Positions 59,808-64,000 of a DNA stretch of 64,000 nt are shown piece by piece. Source of the stretch: Ga0077530 sp046293075 (lineage in GTDB: Bacteria > Pseudomonadota > Alphaproteobacteria > Rhizobiales > Hyphomicrobiaceae); the NCBI GenBank assembly GCA_046293075.1, contig JBKBPL010000015.1, forward strand, positions 1-64,000. The letters run 5' to 3'. The notes under the pieces are model-generated. The model saw only the letters and a program-made list of their open reading frames with translations. It was not told where the DNA came from and did no database searches. Every line of letters starts with the position of its first letter. Position 1 is the first letter of the stretch. Made by a program: the position numbers and the translations under genes.

Positions 59808-61310
59808 ATGCGGACCATACCCGACTTCGCACGCCAGCGCGCGCTCTTGACGCCGGATGCGATCGCTTTCCGGGACATCGCCGGCGGCCGGGCATGGACC
59901 TTCAAGGAGGTCGACCAGCTCGCCGAGCGCCTCGCCGCGCTGCTTGAAGCACGCGGGCTTTCGCAAGGCGATCGCGTCGCCGTGCTTTGCCACAACACCC
60001 CCTTGTTCTTCGTCCTTCTTTTTGCCTGTGCAAAGGCGGCGATGATACTCGTCCCGCTCAACTGGCGGCAGACCGCGAGCGAGCTTGGCCCGATCCTTGC
60101 GGACTGCGACGCGCGGCTGCTGCTGCACGATGGGGCGACCGCATCGCTCGCCGGGGGCCTGTCGCGCGAGACGGGCATCAATTGTCTCGCGTTCGATGCC
60201 TGCGAGAAGCTTGCTGAGACCGTCGAACCGCGCTCAGGTTGCGAGACCACCTGGCCAACGGACCGCATCTGGTACCTGCTGTACACATCCGGCACGACGG
60301 GCAAGCCGAAGGCGGTGATCCAGACTCCCGGCATGGCGCTCGCGAACTATGTCAACGTACGGCAAGCGACGGGGCTCGGTCCGCAGGACAGCACCGTCAA
60401 CTTCCTGCCGCTTTTCCACACGGCCGGCATCAATCTGCACGCCCTGCCCGTGTTCATAGCCGGTGGAACAAGCCAAGTACTGGCGAAGTTCGACGTCAAC
60501 CCACTCCTCGACCTCATCGAGGCAGGGGCCCTCAGCATCTTCTTTGGCGTGCCGGCAATCTATCAGGCCATGAGCCTCCATCCGCGCTTCCAGCAGATGG
60601 ATTTCGGTCGCGTCCGGCACTGGGGCTGCGGTGGTGCGCCACTGCCTGAGAACCTCATCCATGCCTTTCGCGCGAAGGGCGCCCTCGTCTGCAATGGCAT
60701 GGGCATGACGGAAACAGGCCCGACGGTCTTCCTCATGGACCCCGCGCACGCAAGAGAGAAGATCGGCTCCGTCGGCAAGCCGCAGATCATGAGTGAGGTC
60801 CGGCTCGTCGATGCGTCCGGCACTGTGGTGGGGGACGACGCACCCGGCGAGATCCAGTTCCGCGGCCCCAATATCACGCCCGGTTACTTCAACAACCCTG
60901 AGGCGACTGCGGCCGCCTTCGACGGCGAGTGGCTCAAGTCGGGCGATGTCGGGCGCCGTGATGCGAACGGCTACTACTATATCGTCGACCGCATCAAGGA
61001 CATGTACATATCAGGCGGCGAGAACGTCAATCCGGCCGAGGTGGAGGCCGTCCTGCACGCGCATCCGGCCATCCTCGAAGCTGCTGTCATCGGGGTCGAT
61101 GACGCCAAGTGGGGCGAAGTGGGCCACGCCTGCATCCTCCTTCGCCCCGATCACACGCTCGACGAGGCCGAGGTGCGCGCATGGTCGCGCGCGCGGCTCG
61201 CCGCATACAAGGTTCCGCAGCATATCACGTTCGTCGAAACCTTCCCGCGCACCGCCGCCGGCAAGATCCAGAAGCACGTGCTTCGAGGCACGCGGCCCGA
61301 GCGGAAGTAG
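59808..61310 (+). CDS. Class I acyl-CoA ligase (AMP-forming)
   Basis: Predicted fatty- or aryl-acid CoA ligase of 500 residues. Motifs: AMP loop LLYTSGTTGKPKAVIQTPGM (from about 157), the NGMGMTETGPTVFLMD region, GDVGRRDANGYYYIVDRIKD, GGENVNPAEVEAVLHAHPAI, and the catalytic Lys in RTAAGKIQKHVLRG near the C-terminus. GGGAGG precedes the ATG at 59808; 43 bases separate it from tetR. It probably activates the acid taken up by the second ABC transporter. The exact acid is unknown. Confidence 0.87.
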   Translation: MRTIPDFARQRALLTPDAIAFRDIAGGRAWTFKEVDQLAERLAALLEARGLSQGDRVAVLCHNTPLFFVLLFACAKAAMILVPLNWRQTASELGPILADCDARLLLHDGATASLAGGLSRETGINCLAFDACEKLAETVEPRSGCETTWPTDRIWYLLYTSGTTGKPKAVIQTPGMALANYVNVRQATGLGPQDSTVNFLPLFHTAGINLHALPVFIAGGTSQVLAKFDVNPLLDLIEAGALSIFFGVPAIYQAMSLHPRFQQMDFGRVRHWGCGGAPLPENLIHAFRAKGALVCNGMGMTETGPTVFLMDPAHAREKIGSVGKPQIMSEVRLVDASGTVVGDDAPGEIQFRGPNITPGYFNNPEATAAAFDGEWLKSGDVGRRDANGYYYIVDRIKDMYISGGENVNPAEVEAVLHAHPAILEAAVIGVDDAKWGEVGHACILLRPDHTLDEAEVRAWSRARLAAYKVPQHITFVETFPRTAAGKIQKHVLRGTRPERK

Positions 61311-61323
61311 ATCGAATGCCCTT

Positions 61324-63768
61324 CTACGAAGACGGCACGAGGCGAAGCACGTGCTGCGGCGGCCCGGGCAGGAAGGGCGTCGGCGTTCCATTCACCCAGG
61401 CATCGTGTCCGGCGCGCCAGAATGGCGAGAGCGGGTGACCACTCTGACCGGTCGGCATCTGAATGAAGCCGTCCGCCTCGTGCCCCGGCGCCACGGCCAT
61501 GCGCTGCGAGGCGCCAAAAGCGGGCCGCTGCACGCGCGGCATGTCATCATCGCCGGGAAGCGGATCATCCGGCATGCAGAGGGACGGCTTCATCATCTCT
61601 GGCAAGGCGCGCACCAGCGGATGGCAGATCGACGACCCGCGGTTGACATCGCCCCACATGCGGAAGGCGCCGTTGCTCGCCATGTTCCCGGAGTCGCGTG
61701 CAACGTCGCGCGCTGCCGCAGCGAGCAACGCGTCCCAGGAGCCGTGCCCTGCACTCAGCAGGTGCGCAGGCTTGATCGTGACGAGTGGCCAGAGCCAACC
61801 CTCGCTCTGGCTGGGACGGTAGAGGACCACGCCGCCGGCCGCGACCGCGGGGAATGCCCCAAGCAGCATCGCAGTAACGCGGCGCTCGACGGCATCGCGA
61901 AAGCGCCGCGTCAGCAGATAGCTGACCGAGTCCACCGATGCGCGTCCGTTCCAGTGCTGAGACGCAGCCTCAAGACGCTTGAGCAATGGATCGCTACCGG
62001 CCCCCGCCAGGACAGCGCGCAGAAGCTGCCACCAGCGCTCAAGGAAGAGTGCACGGTCATCGAGCTGGATTGCGAGAACATCGCGCTCGGCGAAGCGATC
62101 GCGCGCCATAAGGCCGTCGCGGATCTGGCGGGCGCGCGCGCTTTGATCGATCCCAATGTAGCCAACGCGCGCGCCTTCCGCGCCGCCGATCACACGGTTG
62201 TTGGCCGTCCAGATCCGCCCCGATGCCGGATCGCGGACCTCGGGTAGGTTTGCCGTCGACAGTGGCCAAGGCGGGCAGGCATCAGCCGGCACTACGACAC
62301 GCTCGATACCTGCCCGGTTGCACGGTGCCCGCCAGTCCGGCAAAGCGCCGACGAGTCGCCAGCCGATCCGGCCCGTGCGATCCGCAGCCGCGAGGTTCTG
62401 CACCGGCACGCCGGCGCGGTCAGCGATGGCAAAGAGCTCGTCCAGATTTCGTGCGTGCGCGAACTCCGCGAGGCCCGCGCCGACGGCACCCGGCAGATGC
62501 GCGACCCAGCGCAGCGCCAGCAGGCTTCCATCCGGCTCCTGACGCAAGATCGGGCCCCATGCCGTCTCCCGCACGACAAGCACCTCCGGCGCCGCACCGG
62601 CCACCTCGATGGTCTCGCGGTGCTCGGTGATGCCACACGGTGCCGGCGCGCCCGTGCACGGCGGCAGCTGCGCCCATTGCGACGTATCGGCGTATCCGTT
62701 CGTGAGCGCCCAGGCGACGTGCCCCGTGCTTCCTGCGATCAGGCCAGGAATACCGGGAAAGGTGAAGCCAGTGGCATCAATCCGGCCGCCGGGTGCGTTT
62801 GGATCCGGATAAATGAGGCGCGCGCGGAACCAGACCCCGGGCGCGCGGAGAGCCAGATGCATGTCGCCGCCGACAATGGCACGGCCATCCTCCGTCAAGG
62901 TGCCGGCGACGGCGAGATTGTTGCTGCCGGGGGCGCTTTCGCGCTCCGCGACGGCACCGGACTTCGTTCCGCCCGGCAGCCGCCGCAGGTCAACGGCGTC
63001 CGGTCCCGGCAGTGGCGCATCGCCGAGAGGTTCGCCGACGAGCGGCGCATCCCACCGGCTGCCGCCATTATTGAGCATGGCGAAGAGCGGCGCCGGCAAG
63101 GTGCGGCTGAGCCGCCACAAGGCCAGCCTGGCGAACGCGTGACGGCCCTGCAGGTCGAAGTAGAGAGCATGTGCGGCCAGCACCGTGTCCTCTGCCGCCC
63201 AGGCCACGGGCCTCTGCCGCAAAAGGAGATAGGGCCAGGGCCGGACGGACAGCGCCTCGAGGCCGGCATTCGCGCCAGCGGCATAGGCCTCGAGCAGCGA
63301 TCGCCGCTTGCCGAGCAGATCCGCTTCGCCGACGTGGGTCGAGGCGCGGGCGCGCATGCGATGCGGACGACGCTCGCGGTCGAGCGGAAGGGCCGCCGGG
63401 CCAAAGAGCGCCGCCAGTTCGCCGGCGGCGCTGCGCCGCGCGAGGTCCATCTCGAAGTAGCGCTCCTGCGCGTGGACAAAGCCGAGTGCGCGCACGACGT
63501 CCGCCTCGCTCCCCGCCTCGATGGTGACGACACCCAGCGCATCGCGCGAGATCGTCACTGGAGCGGCAAACCCGGGCAAGGTCACCTCACCGTCGAGGCG
63601 GGCAAGACTGCCGCGCAACCCCTGCCACGCGGCGAGGACACTGATCAGCAAGAGCGCAACCAAACCGAGGGCGATCCCTCGCACCCAACGTGCCCAAAGG
63701 CCTGTGCGCGGGGCGCGGGTGGGGGCTTGGGGAGCCGCGTCGGGGCCGGAAGGTGTCCTGGACGACAT
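61324..63768 (-). CDS. Penicillin acylase family protein
   Basis: Ntn-hydrolase that self-cleaves and hydrolyses amides such as beta-lactams, acyl-homoserine lactones or other N-acyl compounds. 814 residues from the ATG at 63768. An N-terminal membrane anchor or signal (about 22-47, GIALGLVALLLISVLAAW) is followed by the alpha chain with RDALGVVTIEAGSEADVVRA and FVHAQERYFEMDLARRSAAG. The nucleophile is Ser282 in SAPGSNNLAVAG, and Asn in NNGG- and NGYAD-type segments follows. It converges with the acyl-CoA ligase, 13 bases apart. The substrate is unknown; a role releasing an aryl acid is speculative. Confidence 0.85.
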   Translation of the reverse strand: MSSRTPSGPDAAPQAPTRAPRTGLWARWVRGIALGLVALLLISVLAAWQGLRGSLARLDGEVTLPGFAAPVTISRDALGVVTIEAGSEADVVRALGFVHAQERYFEMDLARRSAAGELAALFGPAALPLDRERRPHRMRARASTHVGEADLLGKRRSLLEAYAAGANAGLEALSVRPWPYLLLRQRPVAWAAEDTVLAAHALYFDLQGRHAFARLALWRLSRTLPAPLFAMLNNGGSRWDAPLVGEPLGDAPLPGPDAVDLRRLPGGTKSGAVAERESAPGSNNLAVAGTLTEDGRAIVGGDMHLALRAPGVWFRARLIYPDPNAPGGRIDATGFTFPGIPGLIAGSTGHVAWALTNGYADTSQWAQLPPCTGAPAPCGITEHRETIEVAGAAPEVLVVRETAWGPILRQEPDGSLLALRWVAHLPGAVGAGLAEFAHARNLDELFAIADRAGVPVQNLAAADRTGRIGWRLVGALPDWRAPCNRAGIERVVVPADACPPWPLSTANLPEVRDPASGRIWTANNRVIGGAEGARVGYIGIDQSARARQIRDGLMARDRFAERDVLAIQLDDRALFLERWWQLLRAVLAGAGSDPLLKRLEAASQHWNGRASVDSVSYLLTRRFRDAVERRVTAMLLGAFPAVAAGGVVLYRPSQSEGWLWPLVTIKPAHLLSAGHGSWDALLAAAARDVARDSGNMASNGAFRMWGDVNRGSSICHPLVRALPEMMKPSLCMPDDPLPGDDDMPRVQRPAFGASQRMAVAPGHEADGFIQMPTGQSGHPLSPFWRAGHDAWVNGTPTPFLPGPPQHVLRLVPSS

Positions 63769-64000
63769 CGGGATTGGGCTCTCAAAGTCGACGCCTCTGG
63801 GAGGCATGTGCGCCCGATCGGCACGAATGTCACGGGGCTTCCTCGCAGCCCAGACGTCGCGGCGGGTCACGTTCCGATCGGCGATCTCGACTCGACCTCG
63901 GTAGGCATCATGCGAACGCCGCCCCTGCTCTCATGAAATCATGGCCTGAATTCGGAACCGGCATGCTCGCAAGCGGCCACGAAACGAGACTCATGGACCA
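63769..64000. other. End of window, no supported gene
   Basis: 232 bases upstream of the penicillin acylase gene. The ORF of that gene stays open to 63870 but without coding character or a better ribosome site. An ATG at 63993 near the window edge could start a plus-strand gene, but only eight bases are visible. Confidence 0.4.

Noticed and set aside
62455..63936. 493-codon plus-strand ORF
   Set aside because: Antisense to the penicillin acylase gene, which has an intact nucleophile motif and membrane anchor.

Overview
This window is a 64 kb piece of a GC-rich alphaproteobacterial chromosome, most likely from the order Hyphomicrobiales (Rhizobiales). The evidence is the gene order plsX-fabH-ihfA-merR, the long block pyrH-frr-uppS-cdsA-dxr-rseP-bamA-lpxD-fabZ-lpxA-lpxI-lpxB running towards gltA, and several small families typical of that order (TIGR02301, DUF2783, a DUF6166-type protein). 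I see no transposase gene, phage gene, CRISPR array or rRNA. The only RNA gene I can support is one tRNA-Glu(CUC).

Layout. Bases 1-8.9 kb hold the end of plsX, fabH, ihfA, a MerR regulator, a phosphopantetheinyl transferase and a nitroreductase. They continue with small membrane or secreted proteins, a LysE exporter, an intradiol ring-cleavage dioxygenase and a MoeB/ThiF-like adenylyltransferase. Bases 9.0-12.4 kb are a tight four-gene unit: E1-alpha and E1-beta of a TPP-dependent 2-oxoacid dehydrogenase without E2/E3, a NIPSNAP-like protein and an SDR-fold protein that has lost most of its catalytic tetrad. Bases 12.5-15.4 kb carry gltX and gltA. Bases 15.5-29.1 kb are the minus-strand cell-envelope block for lipid A, fatty acid dehydration, outer-membrane assembly, isoprenoid and phospholipid precursors, with frr and pyrH. 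LpxI there is about 160 residues longer than usual, apparently by duplication of its C-terminal domain.

Bases 29.2-40.5 kb are mixed: a GST; a large fused indolepyruvate ferredoxin oxidoreductase with an upstream FNR-type box; a Lys/Ala-rich tandem-repeat protein; dapD; a TrmJ-type tRNA methyltransferase fused to an extra N-terminal Cys-containing domain; tRNA-Glu; and a DUF2783 / FAD monooxygenase / VOC unit divergent from a MarR regulator across a perfect operator-like palindrome.

Bases 40.6-63.8 kb are a catabolic region for phenylacetate-like acids. On the minus strand a branched-chain-type ABC transporter (livKHMGF) is followed by paaX and paaABCDE. Divergent from it are paaG, paaI, paaK and a TetR regulator. 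A second, differently ordered transporter (livKGFHM), a second TetR regulator and an acyl-CoA ligase come next, and the last gene is a penicillin-acylase-family amidase. Together these could take up an aromatic acid, activate it to its CoA thioester (PaaK), epoxidise it (PaaABCDE), isomerise it (PaaG) and rescue stalled thioesters (PaaI). The ring-opening PaaZ and the beta-oxidation genes paaF, paaH and paaJ are not in the window.

The most unusual observations are a 72-74 bp imperfect palindromic repeat present three times in intergenic gaps, the LpxI domain duplication, the TrmJ fusion, and the SDR pseudo-enzyme in the E1 operon.
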